Source of the DNA: QUBU01 sp014337915
Lineage (GTDB): Bacteria > Pseudomonadota > Gammaproteobacteria > Steroidobacterales > GCA-2729495
Reading direction: 5' to 3'
Assembly: GCA_030263395.1 (NCBI GenBank)
Contig: SZOW01000002.1
Span: forward strand, 124,001-188,000
Length of the DNA stretch: 64,000 nucleotides
The notes under the pieces were generated by a model. It worked only from the letters and a program-made list of their open reading frames with translations. It ran no database searches and had not been told where the DNA came from. Each line of letters opens with the position of its first letter. Within the stretch, counting starts at the first letter, position 1. The translations under genes were made by a program, and so were the position numbers. Below, piece after piece: positions 1 through 10,399 of this stretch.

Positions 1-244
1 CACCTACATACACCGCCCGCATGAACCGCCCCGGTTCCTCGGCGGCGCTCACGCTGAACATGCGCAGGGCCTGGTACAGGCCCGGCACCGTCCCTATGCA
101 GCCACCCGCAAGCGCCGAGCGGGCACTCGCCGCACCGCCCAGCCAGCCGGCCATCGCCGTCACCAGCAGGGTCAGCGCCAGCTGGCCCGCGGCCAGGCGC
201 CAGGCGGTCCGCCGCAGTAGTCGTCGCGCCTGCGGATCACTCAT
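1..244 (-). CDS. atpI: ATP synthase subunit I (partial, cut by window edge)
   Basis: The 81 visible codons start at the ATG at 244-242 (first residues MSDPQARRLL) and run off the left edge. The translation has a basic N-terminus, then two hydrophobic stretches around residues 19-35 and 40-55, with a short GTVPGLYQALRMF-like turn. This pattern is typical of the small, poorly conserved AtpI membrane protein, which helps assemble the c-ring of F1Fo ATP synthase. The identification also rests on position: atpI follows parB and leads the atp operon in many gammaproteobacteria. A good promoter lies about 110 bases upstream. The C-terminus is not visible. Confidence 0.72.
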   Translation of the reverse strand, partial: MSDPQARRLLRRTAWRLAAGQLALTLLVTAMAGWLGGAASARSALAGGCIGTVPGLYQALRMFSVSAAEEPGRFMRAVYVG

Positions 245-356
245 AGCGTTGGCCCGATCCAGCGCGCTCGGCGCGGGCAACAAAAAGGCCACCTCGCGCC
301 CCTTCCGGGCGGTGCAGTGGCCGCGCGCGGCGCCTCAGGCACCGCAAAGCCGCAAA

Positions 357-385
357 ATTCTAAGGATTGGCGCCTGAGGATTCAA
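357..385 (-). promoter_or_regulatory. Predicted sigma-70 promoter for the atp operon
   Basis: On the minus strand TTGAAT (385-380) is separated by exactly 17 bases from TAGAAT (362-357), both close to the sigma-70 consensus. The next gene downstream is atpI. The spacer includes one arm of an imperfect inverted repeat (CCTCAGGCACC at 333-343 with GGCGCCTGAGG at 369-379). No strong terminator is visible between parB and this promoter. Confidence 0.45.
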
Positions 386-422
386 GCAGAAATGAACCCG
401 GGCCGGGCGTGGCGGGCGCGCA

Positions 423-1316
423 CTACTGGATGTGCGCGATGATGCCGTCGAGTTCGTCGAGGCTGGTGTAGTTGACCACCAGCTTGCCGCGGCCCTTGCT
501 GCCGTGCTGGATCTGTACGCGCGCACCGAGTCGGTCGGACAGCTCGTGCTCCAGACGCTGGACATCGGGATCCACCGCGCGGGGCCGGTCGCCCCCCTGG
601 GTGGCGCCACCCGCCTGCACCCGGCGTACCAGCGCCTCGGTCTCGCGCACCGAAAGGCCCTTTTTGGCGACCAGGCTGGCCACTTCGGCCTGCATCCGCG
701 GGTCGGTGAGCCCGAGCAGCGCGCGGGCATGGCCCATTTCCAGCGCCCCGGAGCGCAGCAGCGTCCGCGCCTGCTCCCCGAGTTCCAGCAGTCGCAGCAG
801 GTTGCTGACCGCCGCCCGGGATCGGCCGATGGCATCGGCGGCTTCCTGGTGGGTGAGCTGGAATTCGCCAATCAGCCGCTGCACGGCCTGGGCTTCCTCC
901 AGGGGGTTGAGGTTTTCCCGCTGGATGTTCTCGATCAGGGCCTGGGCGATGACGGCGGAGTCCGGAATCTGGCGCACCACGGCCGGCACGGTCGCCAGGC
1001 CTGCCATCTGCGCGGCCCGCCAGCGGCGTTCGCCGGCGATGATCTCGTAGCGGACCTCGCCTGCCGCGGTGCTGGCCGGCAGCGGGCGCACCACGATGGG
1101 CTGCACCAGGCCCTGGGCCTTGATGGACCGGGCGAGGTCTTCGAGCGCGGCGGGGTCCATGTCCTGGCGTGGCTGGTATTCACCGCGCTGCAGGAGCTCG
1201 ACGGGGATATGCCTGAGGCCCTCGCGCGGTTCGGTCTGCACCGGCCGGGCCGGCGGGCTGGCATCGCCGAGCAGGGCGTCGAGGCCGCGTCCGAGTCCTG
1301 TTCTTCTGGCGCTCAT
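423..1316 (-). CDS. parB: Chromosome partitioning protein ParB
   Basis: This 297-residue ParB/Spo0J protein is a CTP-dependent DNA clamp that loads at parS sites and acts with ParA in origin segregation. Visible features are the N-terminal ParA-stimulating region (RRTGLGRGLDALLG), the ParB/sulfiredoxin-like nuclease-fold domain with GERRWRAA (about residues 96-103) and the helix-turn-helix around 155-185 (THQEAADAIGRSRAAVSNLLRLL), followed by a C-terminal dimerisation segment. Length and domain order are normal. It follows parA in the same direction with a 55-base gap. Matching parS sequences occur inside recF, about 55 kb away in this window. Confidence 0.97.
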   Translation of the reverse strand: MSARRTGLGRGLDALLGDASPPARPVQTEPREGLRHIPVELLQRGEYQPRQDMDPAALEDLARSIKAQGLVQPIVVRPLPASTAAGEVRYEIIAGERRWRAAQMAGLATVPAVVRQIPDSAVIAQALIENIQRENLNPLEEAQAVQRLIGEFQLTHQEAADAIGRSRAAVSNLLRLLELGEQARTLLRSGALEMGHARALLGLTDPRMQAEVASLVAKKGLSVRETEALVRRVQAGGATQGGDRPRAVDPDVQRLEHELSDRLGARVQIQHGSKGRGKLVVNYTSLDELDGIIAHIQ

Positions 1317-1371
1317 GGGCTGTCCGGGGGTGGCCGGCGGATGCGGGGCATTCTAGCTTGAGTGTGGCGGG

Positions 1372-2148
1372 TCATGCGGCGGTGCTGGCGTCGCGCCGGA
1401 TGACTTCCTCGGCAAGCTGCACGTAGGCCTGCGCGCCGCGCGAGCTCCGGTCGTGATGGATGGCAGAGAGACCAAAGCTCGGCGCTTCGGCCAGGCGGAC
1501 GTTGCGCGGGATGATGGCGTCGTAGACCTTGTCCCGGAAGTGCTTCAGCAGCTGGTTGGAAACCTCTGCGGCGAGCCGGTTGCGCGGGTCGTACATGGTG
1601 CGCAGCAGGCCTTCGATGCGCAGCTGCGGATTGACGGTGTTGCGCACCTGCTTGATGGTCTCCAGCAGCGAGGACAGTCCCTCCAGGGCGTAGTACTCGC
1701 ACTGGATGGGAATCAGCACGCCGTCGGCCGCGGTCAGGGCATTGAGCGTGAGCATGTTGATCGACGGCGGGCAGTCGATCAGCAGGTGGTCGTAGAGGCC
1801 GCGTACCGGTTCCAGCGCCTTTTTCAGCCGCAGTTCGCGGCCGATCTCCTGCAGCAGGCGCACCTCCGCGGCGGTGAGGTCGGCATTAGCGGGCAGCAGG
1901 TCGAACTGGCCGTCCTGCACCGGCACGATGCTGTCCTGGGCGGCGGAGTCGCCGAGCAGCACGTCGCAGGCGGTGCTGGCGAGTGCCGACTTGTCGACAC
2001 CGCAGCCAGTGGTGGCGTTGCCCTGGGGGTCGAGGTCGACCAGCAGCACGCGCTTCTCGGCAGCGGCGAGCGCCGCGGCCAGGTTCACCGCGGTGGTGGT
2101 CTTGCCCACGCCACCCTTCTGGTTGGTGATCGCGACGATGCGTCCCAC
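1372..2148 (-). CDS. parA: Chromosome partitioning ATPase ParA (Soj)
   Basis: This is a 258-residue ParA-family ATPase that forms dynamic gradients on the nucleoid and moves ParB-parS complexes. The deviant Walker A motif KGGVGKTTT lies at about residues 10-18, the Walker A' region VDLDPQGNAT follows, and LIDCPPS is Walker B. I place the start at the GTG at 2148-2146, giving VGRIVAITNQKGG, because this matches the family N-terminus and has a GAGG ribosome site 5 bases upstream. The longer reading from 2190 would overlap rsmG and add unconserved residues. It begins 8 bases after the rsmG stop, so the two are probably co-transcribed. Confidence 0.95.
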   Translation of the reverse strand: MGRIVAITNQKGGVGKTTTAVNLAAALAAAEKRVLLVDLDPQGNATTGCGVDKSALASTACDVLLGDSAAQDSIVPVQDGQFDLLPANADLTAAEVRLLQEIGRELRLKKALEPVRGLYDHLLIDCPPSINMLTLNALTAADGVLIPIQCEYYALEGLSSLLETIKQVRNTVNPQLRIEGLLRTMYDPRNRLAAEVSNQLLKHFRDKVYDAIIPRNVRLAEAPSFGLSAIHHDRSSRGAQAYVQLAEEVIRRDASTAA

Positions 2149-2155
2149 GGCAGCC

Positions 2156-2776
2156 TCAGCGTTCCAGCACGATGATGTGGCGCTCGGCATCGAGCCCGGG
2201 CACCTGCACCCGGTCCACCGCGCTGGCCCGCCAGGGGGCCGGCAGTGCAGAGAGTTCGTCGTCGGGCCGGCGGCCCTTCATCGCCAGCAGCCGCCCGCCG
2301 GGGGCGGCCAGCCGGCCACAGGCGGCGATGAAATCCGCGAGGCTCGCCAGGGCGCGACATACCACGGTGTCGAACTGGCCGGCGGCGGGATAGGCCTCGA
2401 GTCGCGCCTGCACCAGGCTGACGTTGGCGAGCCCAAGGTCGCTCACGACCTGGTGCAGGAAGCGCAACTTCTTTCCCACCGAGTCCACCAGGGTGAAGCG
2501 GCGGGCCGGCTCCAGCAGCGCCAGGGGGATGCCGGGCAGACCGGCGCCGGTGCCGGCGTCGAGGATGGCGCCTCCCCGCAGGTAGGGCTGGGCGGTCACG
2601 GAGTCGAGGATGTGCCGCAGGGCCATGTCGTCCATCGCGGTGATGCGGGTGAGGTTATAGGCCCGGTTCCACTGCTGGATCAGCTCCAGGTAGCGGACCA
2701 GCGCCCCGATGAGGTTCTCGTCGGCCGGCACGCCGAGCTGCGCCAGGCCATCCGTCAGGCGCTGTTCGACGTCCAT
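2156..2776 (-). CDS. rsmG: 16S rRNA m7G527 methyltransferase RsmG
   Basis: RsmG (GidB) uses S-adenosylmethionine to methylate N7 of G527 in 16S rRNA. The 206-residue product has the family's RNA-binding N-terminus (YNLTRI), the SAM-binding glycine loop ILDAGTGAGLPGIPLA, and FTLVDSVGKKLRFL in the next strand. The start at the ATG at 2776 (MDVEQRL) was chosen over 2824 because the upstream 16 residues are not family-like. The rsmG-parA-parB order is a conserved operon of origin regions, but mnmG, which usually sits immediately upstream, is here about 9 kb away beyond five transport genes and four others. Confidence 0.96.
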   Translation of the reverse strand: MDVEQRLTDGLAQLGVPADENLIGALVRYLELIQQWNRAYNLTRITAMDDMALRHILDSVTAQPYLRGGAILDAGTGAGLPGIPLALLEPARRFTLVDSVGKKLRFLHQVVSDLGLANVSLVQARLEAYPAAGQFDTVVCRALASLADFIAACGRLAAPGGRLLAMKGRRPDDELSALPAPWRASAVDRVQVPGLDAERHIIVLER

Positions 2777-2851
2777 GGTCCGGGTCCGAGGCAGGCGGCT
2801 GCAGTTCGCGCAGAGTATAGCCAAATCGGCCGGACCGACCCGCGGCCAGGC

Positions 2852-4147
2852 TCAGGATTCCCTCTCCTGCTGCCCGGTGATGAGCCTTGCGCCGCGCTGG
2901 AACATCAAATACGACCACAGCCACTGGACGATCACCATGATGCGGTTACGCACGCCGATCAGGAAGAACACATGGGCACCGCCCCAGAGCCACCAGGCCA
3001 GGTAGCCGCGCAGGCGCAGCCGGCCAAGGTCGATGACGGCGCTGTGGCGCCCGATGGTCGCGAGGTTGCCCTGGTGGTGGTAGCGGAACGGGCCTGGACC
3101 GCGCTGGCCGGCGCTGCGTGCGGCGATCACTGCAGCAACATGGCGCCCGGCCTGTTTCGCTGCCGGCGCAATCCCGGGCACGAAGCCGAGTGCCGCATCG
3201 GCGATGCGCGCGGCATCGCCGACCACGAACACCTCCGGCAGGCCCGGCACGGACAGGTCTGGCCCGACGGTCACCCGCCCCTGCGAGTCGGCCGGCACGC
3301 CGAGCCAACTGGCCAGTGGCCCGGCTTGCACGCCCGCGGCCCAGAGCGTCGTGGCCGCCGGCTGCAGCTCGCCATCGATACGCACCCCGCCGGCCTCGCA
3401 GGCGGTGATCCTGCGGCCGATCTGCACCTCGACGCCAAGGCGCCCCAGGGCACGAGCCGCGTAGTCCGCCAGCGCGGGAGCGAAAGCCGGCAGCAGCCGC
3501 GGCCCGGCCTCGACCAGGATGACACGCGTGGTACGGGTGTTGATGCGGCGGAAATCCGCGGCGAGGACCTTGCGGGCCAGTTCGCTGATGGCCCCTGCCA
3601 GTTCCACGCCGGTCGGGCCGCCGCCGATCACCACGAACGTCAGCAGGCGCTGCCTTTCCGCCGCATCCTCTGCCATTTCGGCTCGCTCGAAGGCCAGCAG
3701 AATGCGGCGGCGGATAGCCGTGGCGTCCTCCACCGACTTGAGCCCCGGCGCATGCGGTTCCCACTCGGGATGACCGTAGTAGTTGTGGCGGGCGCCGGTG
3801 GCGAGGATGAGGTAGTCGTAGGGTACGCGCCGGTCGCCCAGCAGGACCGCGCGCTGCGCGGTGTCCACCCCGGTCACCTCGGCGAGCTGCACCAGCACGG
3901 CGGGCTGGTTGCGGAACACGCCGCGCACCGGCCAGGCGATGTCGCCGGGTGACAGGCCGGCGGTCGCCACCTGGTAGAGCAGGGGCTGGAAGAGATGGTA
4001 GTTCTGCCGGTCGATCAGCGTGATGGCCACCGGCGCCCGGGTGCGGGCGAGTGCCTTGGCGGCGGCGAGGCCACCGAAGCCGGCGCCGACGATCACCACC
4101 GACGCTGCCGGCTGCGATCCCGTCATGGGCGCGCCGCACCCGGCCAT
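2852..4147 (-). CDS. ndh: Type II NADH dehydrogenase (NDH-2)
   Basis: This is a single-subunit, non-proton-pumping NADH:quinone oxidoreductase that docks on the inner face of the membrane. It is about 431 residues long. The N-terminal FAD-binding motif VGAGFGGLAAAKAL is followed by the DRxNYHLFQPLLYQVATAGL signature, a second Rossmann motif for NADH (VVIGGGPTGVELAGAI) and the FAD-contacting VVGDAA segment. A hydrophobic C-terminal stretch (WLWGGAHVFFLIG...IVQWLWSYLMF) is the likely membrane anchor. Start choice is uncertain: ATG at 4147 or 4126 are both possible, and a TTG at 4162 overlaps the upstream stop. It sits directly after the AcuI-type reductase on the same strand. Confidence 0.9.
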   Translation of the reverse strand: MAGCGAPMTGSQPAASVVIVGAGFGGLAAAKALARTRAPVAITLIDRQNYHLFQPLLYQVATAGLSPGDIAWPVRGVFRNQPAVLVQLAEVTGVDTAQRAVLLGDRRVPYDYLILATGARHNYYGHPEWEPHAPGLKSVEDATAIRRRILLAFERAEMAEDAAERQRLLTFVVIGGGPTGVELAGAISELARKVLAADFRRINTRTTRVILVEAGPRLLPAFAPALADYAARALGRLGVEVQIGRRITACEAGGVRIDGELQPAATTLWAAGVQAGPLASWLGVPADSQGRVTVGPDLSVPGLPEVFVVGDAARIADAALGFVPGIAPAAKQAGRHVAAVIAARSAGQRGPGPFRYHHQGNLATIGRHSAVIDLGRLRLRGYLAWWLWGGAHVFFLIGVRNRIMVIVQWLWSYLMFQRGARLITGQQERES

Positions 4148-4158
4148 GTCGCGGCGGC

Positions 4159-5148
4159 TCAACCCAGGCGCACGAGCGTCCGGCCGGTGACGCGCCCGTC
4201 GATGTAGGCGTCGAAGCAGGCCGGCAGGCCGTCGAGGTCCACTTCACGGTCGATGATACGTTCGAGATGCGCCGGCTTCAGATCCGCGCCGAGGCGCTGC
4301 CAGAGGGCGATCCGCAGCTCGCGGGGCACATCGCCGGAGCTGATGCCGAGCAGGCTCACGCCGCGCAGGATGAAGGGCATCACCGTGGTCTCCAGCTGCG
4401 GACCGGCCGCCAGGCCGATGCTGGCGATGTTGCCGAGCGGAACCACGCTGCGTGTCAGCCAGGCGAGCACGCTGCCGCCGAGGTTGTCCACGGCACCGCC
4501 CCAGACCGCCTTCTCGAGCGGCCGCGTGCCCAGCGCCGTGCCGTCCAGTACCTGCACGGCGCTGGCACCCAGGCTGCGCAGGTACTGCTCCGCTCCGGGC
4601 TTGTGGGTCAGCGCCGTCACGCGGTAGCCCTGGCGGCTGAAGATGTCGATGGCAACGCTGCCGACACCGCCGGTCGCGCCGGTTACGGCGATCGGGCCAA
4701 GCCCCGGGTGCTGGCCGTTCTGCTCCATGCGGTGCAGGGCGTAGGCGGCGGTGAAGCCCGCGGTGCCAATGGCCATCGCCTCGCGCAGGCTGAGCCCCGG
4801 CGGCAGGGGATTGAGAAAATCGGCGGGGAGGCGCGCGTATTCGCTGAAGCCGCCGTCGTGGGTCTCGCTGAGGCCGCAGCCGCAGGCGACCACCGCGTCG
4901 CCCGGCCTGAAGCGCGGGTCCGCCGAGCTCTCCACGGTACCGGCGACGTCCACGCCGGCCACCAGCGGGTAGCGGCGCAGGATGCGGCCCTTGCCGGTGG
5001 CAGCCAGCGCATCTTTGTAGTTGATGCCCGACCAGGCAGCGCGGATGACGACATCCCCGGCTGACAGCTCATCGAGGCGCAGCCGTTCGAGGCGCGCCAC
5101 GCTGCGATCGCCATCGAGGTGAACCCGGAAAGCCCGGAAGTCCTTCAT
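4159..5148 (-). CDS. AcuI/YhdH-family NADPH-dependent quinone/acrylyl-CoA reductase
   Basis: This 329-residue member of the medium-chain dehydrogenase/reductase superfamily resembles YhdH/AcuI, which reduces acrylyl-CoA or related enones with NADPH. It has the N-terminal GroES-like domain (WSGINYKDALAATGKG, and the VAGVDVAGTV strand), then the nucleotide-binding loop VTGATGGVGSVAIDI around residues 150-165. No structural or catalytic zinc cysteines are seen, as expected for this zinc-free branch. The ATG at 5148 has a GGGAGAG ribosome site. The long extension to 5307 is rejected as not conserved. It is probably co-transcribed with ndh; the substrate cannot be fixed from sequence. Confidence 0.85.
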   Translation of the reverse strand: MKDFRAFRVHLDGDRSVARLERLRLDELSAGDVVIRAAWSGINYKDALAATGKGRILRRYPLVAGVDVAGTVESSADPRFRPGDAVVACGCGLSETHDGGFSEYARLPADFLNPLPPGLSLREAMAIGTAGFTAAYALHRMEQNGQHPGLGPIAVTGATGGVGSVAIDIFSRQGYRVTALTHKPGAEQYLRSLGASAVQVLDGTALGTRPLEKAVWGGAVDNLGGSVLAWLTRSVVPLGNIASIGLAAGPQLETTVMPFILRGVSLLGISSGDVPRELRIALWQRLGADLKPAHLERIIDREVDLDGLPACFDAYIDGRVTGRTLVRLG

Positions 5149-5168
5149 TGCGCTCTCCCGGAGACGAC

Positions 5169-5190
5169 TCCGGGGCGCAAGCGCCCCGGA
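5169..5190. terminator. Perfect GC-rich hairpin between cytochrome c4 and the reductase gene
   Basis: TCCGGGGCGC and GCGCCCCGGA form a perfect 10-bp stem with a two-base AA spacer, 44 bases after the stop codon of the cytochrome gene (minus strand). There is no T-run after the stem on either strand. It may therefore be a transcript 3' end stabiliser or a weak terminator, not a textbook intrinsic terminator. Confidence 0.4.
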
Positions 5191-5233
5191 AGCAGTGACG
5201 AACCGGCGCGGCCCCTGGGGCCGCCGCGCCCGC

Positions 5234-5851
5234 CTACTTGTTGTAGTGAACCGTGAACAGGCCGGACTGGGCCGCGAAATAGGCGGCGAGGTCCCTGACG
5301 TCGGCATCCTTCAGCGTGCCCACCTGGCCCTGCATGACCGGATCCTGGCGCGCCTTTTCCCGGTACTTGGTGATGGCCTGCACCAGGTAGTCCTCGTGCT
5401 GGCCGGCGAGGTTCGGCCAGGTGGGCGAGGCGCTGATGCCGGTCTCGCCGTGGCAGGCAGCACAGACCGTCGCCTTCTCCTTGCCGCGGCTGGCGGCGGC
5501 GGAACCGTCGGCCGCGGCCGCCGGCTTGGCGTCACCCTCGCTGCCGAGGAAGGCGGCGATGTCCTGCATGTCCTGGTCCGAGAGCGTCGCCGCCTGGGCC
5601 TGCATGGTCGTATGCGGCCGGGTCTTCGCTTTGTACTCCTGCAGCGCGATCACCAGGTAATCGGGCTTCTGACCACCGAGCTTCGGTACGCGATAGGACG
5701 GGTAGGCGTTGCGGTAGCCGGGAATGCCGTGGCAGCCCATGCAGGTCACGGCCAGCTCGGCACCGCGGGCCGGATCCCCGGCGGCCTGGGCACCCATGGA
5801 AAACCCGGCCATGGCCGTGAGGGCGGCGATCAGCGCAAAACGTCGACTCAT
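5234..5851 (-). CDS. Dihaem cytochrome c4
   Basis: The 205-residue product has a Sec signal peptide (MSRRFALIAALTAMAGFSMGAQA) and two class I cytochrome c domains, each with one haem site: CMGCH in the first half and CAACH in the second. The distal methionines are probably in TTMQAQAA and DPVMQGQ. Both halves show the cytochrome c4 pattern (PKLGGQKPDYLVIALQEYK and PNLAGQHEDYLVQAITKYR). Cytochrome c4 is a periplasmic electron carrier to terminal oxidases, which fits its position beside NDH-2. A GC hairpin follows the stop codon. It is divergent from the SIMPL gene. Confidence 0.92.
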   Translation of the reverse strand: MSRRFALIAALTAMAGFSMGAQAAGDPARGAELAVTCMGCHGIPGYRNAYPSYRVPKLGGQKPDYLVIALQEYKAKTRPHTTMQAQAATLSDQDMQDIAAFLGSEGDAKPAAAADGSAAASRGKEKATVCAACHGETGISASPTWPNLAGQHEDYLVQAITKYREKARQDPVMQGQVGTLKDADVRDLAAYFAAQSGLFTVHYNK

Positions 5852-5948
5852 GCAAAGGACCTCGGATGGGGGAAGGGGGCAGGCCCACGGCCGCCCCGCA
5901 GCGGCGGTATGTTAGTGTGACTTCCCCGTCATTTCTAGAGAGATTGCC

Positions 5949-6689
5949 ATGCTCCGCAGCATTGTCACCCTCCTCTGCCTCCCGATACTGGCGGGCGCCA
6001 CGGCGGCGCTGGCGCAACCTGCCGACATGCCGTTGCAGCCGCCGCGGACCATCACGGTGTCGGGCAGCGGTTCGGTCACCGGTACGCCCGACAAGGCGCA
6101 GGTTCGACTGACCGTTCAGAAGACCAACGCGTCGATGGACAAGGCCCGGACCGAGGTGCTGGCCGTGGTCCAGCGCTTCCTGGCGCTGACGAAGAAGCTC
6201 GGCATCCCCGAGGCCAAGGTCCGCAGCAGCAGCGCCACGGTGAATCCCCAGTACCGCTGGGACCAGCCGACCTCTCGCCAGGTGCTGGAAGGCTATTCGG
6301 TGCAACGCGAGTTCGAAGTCGAGCTCACCGACCTGGACAAGCTCGGCGCGCTGGTGGAAGGCGCGGTGGATGCCGGCGTCAACCACGTGGCCCCGCCGGT
6401 ACTCGACAGCAGCAAGCGACGCGATCTGAATCGCCAGGCCCTCGCGGCGGCGGCCAGGGATGCCGAGGCCAATGCGCGGACGATCGCCGACACCCTGGGC
6501 GTGAAGCTCGGCAGCCTGCGTGAACTCACCGCCGGCGGGGCCGAGCCACCGCGCCCGCCGATGCCCATGCCGATGGTGAAGATGGCGATGGCCGAGACCG
6601 CCAGCATCGACGGGGCGGCCACGTACTCCCCGGGCAGCCTGGACTTCGAAGCCACGGTGACCGCCAGCTTCGAGGTCAGCAGTCCATAA
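5949..6689 (+). CDS. Periplasmic SIMPL-domain (DUF541) protein
   Basis: The 246-residue protein begins with a signal peptide (MLRSIVTLLCLPILAGATAALAQP) and continues as a single SIMPL/DUF541 domain. The opening ITVSGSGSVTGTPDKAQVRLTVQ is the family hallmark. The middle YSVQREFEVELTDLDKLGALVEGAVDAGVN and the C-terminal FEATVTASFEV strand also fit. The family includes E. coli YggE and related periplasmic or outer-membrane proteins of unclear biochemical role, some linked to oxidative stress. A GAGAG ribosome site precedes the ATG. It converges with the peptide transporter ATPase, 25 bases away. Confidence 0.88.
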   Translation: MLRSIVTLLCLPILAGATAALAQPADMPLQPPRTITVSGSGSVTGTPDKAQVRLTVQKTNASMDKARTEVLAVVQRFLALTKKLGIPEAKVRSSSATVNPQYRWDQPTSRQVLEGYSVQREFEVELTDLDKLGALVEGAVDAGVNHVAPPVLDSSKRRDLNRQALAAAARDAEANARTIADTLGVKLGSLRELTAGGAEPPRPPMPMPMVKMAMAETASIDGAATYSPGSLDFEATVTASFEVSSP

Positions 6690-6714
6690 TTGCCACTGTC
6701 AACTAAGTGATATT

Positions 6715-8540
<1,826 letters not shown>

Positions 8541-8544
<4 letters not shown>

Positions 8545-9422
8545 GAGCGGCTCCGGTCGCGCGGATCCAGTGCATCGCGCAGGCCATCACCGAGGAAGTT
8601 GAAGCAGAACAGCGTCAGCGCCAGGAACAGCGAGGGAAAGACGATCATCCACCAGGCCGTCTCCAGCTCCTGCGCGCCCTCGTTGACCAGCGCGCCCCAG
8701 GACGTCATCGGCTCCTGCACACCGAGCCCGAGAAAGCTCAGCACGGATTCCACCAGGATCACGTGCGGGATGGTGAGCGTGACGTAGACCACCACCACAC
8801 CCAGCAGGTTGGGCACGATGTGACGGCGGATGATGCGGCCGGCGGGCACGCCACCGGCCCGGGCGGCCTCGACGAACTCGCGGTTGCGCAGCGACAGCGT
8901 CTGGCCGCGGACGATGCGCGCCATGTCCAGCCAGTTGATGGCGCCAATGGCGATGAAGATCAGCACGATGTTGCGGCCGAACAGCACCATCAGCAGGATC
9001 ACCAGGAACATGAAGGGCAGCGCGTAGAGCACGTCCACCACGCGCATCATCAGCTGGTCCAGGCGGCCGCCGACATAGCCGGCCACGGCACCGTAGAGCA
9101 CGCCGATGGCCAGGCTCACGGCAGTGGAGACCAGGGCCACCAGCAGCGAAATACGCCCGCCCCACAGGGTGCGCACCAGCAGGTCGCGCCCCAGCGAATC
9201 GGTGCCGAACAGGTGCCCGCTGGCCAGCGACGGGCCGACGGCGATGTTGTCCCAATCGGTCTGCTCGTAGCTGTACGGCAGGAAGAAGGGCGCCACGACC
9301 ACCACCAGCGCCATCGCCACCAGCAGCCAGAGCGCGGTGATCGCGGCGCGGTTGCCGCGCAGGGTGGCCCAGGCGTCCGACCAGAGGCTGCGGGCCTCAT
9401 CGCCCCCGGATTCCCGGCTCAT
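8541..9422 (-). CDS. Peptide ABC transporter permease, OppC/DppC type
   Basis: The 293-residue permease has an N-terminal cytoplasmic tail and first membrane segment (ALWLLVAMALVVVVAPFFLPY), the periplasmic HLFGTDSLGRDLLVRTLWG signature typical of OppC/DppC, and five further hydrophobic segments. The EAA loop lies around FVEAARAGGVPAGRIIRRHIVPN. The true start is the ATG at 9422, which overlaps the stop of the OppB-type gene by ATGA. The much longer open frame reaching to 10397 is only a shadow of the OppB gene. Confidence 0.94.
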
Positions 9423-10345
9423 GGCAGATGGCGGATGCGCGGGTCGAGCAGCCCGTACACCAGGTCCACGAGGAAGTTGCACAGCAGGATCAGCGTGCCG
9501 TAGAAGACCACCACGCCCATCACCAGCGTGTAGTCGCGATTGAGCGCGCCGGTGACGAAAAAGCGGCCGATGCCCGGCAGCCCGAAGATCTGCTCGATGA
9601 CCACCGAGCCGGTGATCAGCGCAGCAATTGCCGGTCCCAGGTAGGAAACGACCGGCAGCAACGCGGGCCGCAGCGCATGCTGCAACAGGATGCGGCCTGG
9701 CGACAGGCCCTGGGCACGGGCGGTGCGGATGTAGGGGCTTGACAGCACCTCGATCATGCTGGCGCGGGTCAGCCGCGCCAGGTAGGCGACCTGCGGCAGG
9801 GCCAGCGTGATCACCGGCAGCACCAGGTGGCGCCAGGCACCGCCGCCATAGCCGCCGGCCGGCAGCCAGCCGAGCCCTACCGCCACCACCAGCACCAGCA
9901 GCGGTGCCATGACGAAGTTCGGGATGGAAATCCCGGTCATCGCCGCCGCCATCACCAGGTGATCGCTCGCGGCATTCTGGCGCAGCGCCGCCCAGGCGCC
10001 CGCCGACACGCCCGCCAGCAGCGCCAGCAGCATGGCCAGCGCACCGATGCGCAGCGAGACCGGGAATCCGGCCCGGATCAGCTCGGTCACGCTGAAGTCG
10101 CGGTACTGCAGTGACGGGCCGAAATCGCCGCGCGCCAGGTTGCCGAGGTAGCGGCCGAACTGCCGGACCAGCGGTTCGTCCAGATGATAGGCCTGGCGCA
10201 GGTTGGCCTCGATCTCCGGCGGCAGGTCGCGCTCCCGGTCGAAGGGGCCGCCGGGCGCGGCACGGATCAGGAAGAACGCGGCGGCGATCAGGACCAGCAG
10301 CGTGGGGATGCCCGTCAGCAGGCGCTGGATCGTGAACCGCAGCAT
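9419..10345 (-). CDS. Peptide ABC transporter permease, OppB/DppB type
   Basis: The 308-residue inner-membrane permease opens with LRFTIQRLLTGIPTLLVLIAAAFFLIRAAPGGPF, the usual OppB/DppB N-terminal helix ending in a PGGPF-type turn. It has the EAA-like loop YIRTARAQGLSPGRILLQHALRPA and the conserved EQIFGLPGIGRFFV segment. The ATG at 10345 is preferred to the first in-frame start at 10384. It forms the heterodimeric pore with the OppC-type protein and shares a tight operon with the ATPase and binding protein, all on the minus strand. Confidence 0.94.
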   Translation of the reverse strand: MLRFTIQRLLTGIPTLLVLIAAAFFLIRAAPGGPFDRERDLPPEIEANLRQAYHLDEPLVRQFGRYLGNLARGDFGPSLQYRDFSVTELIRAGFPVSLRIGALAMLLALLAGVSAGAWAALRQNAASDHLVMAAAMTGISIPNFVMAPLLVLVVAVGLGWLPAGGYGGGAWRHLVLPVITLALPQVAYLARLTRASMIEVLSSPYIRTARAQGLSPGRILLQHALRPALLPVVSYLGPAIAALITGSVVIEQIFGLPGIGRFFVTGALNRDYTLVMGVVVFYGTLILLCNFLVDLVYGLLDPRIRHLP

Positions 10346-10399
10346 GGGTGCATGGTGCCTCGGTGGCAGGCGGACGGGAAGCACCGCCGGCGGCCACGC

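Noticed and set aside
1874..3952. A 692-codon open frame on the plus strand over rsmG, parA and ndh
   Set aside because: It is antisense to three well-conserved genes and its translation shows no domain; third-position GC bias explains it.
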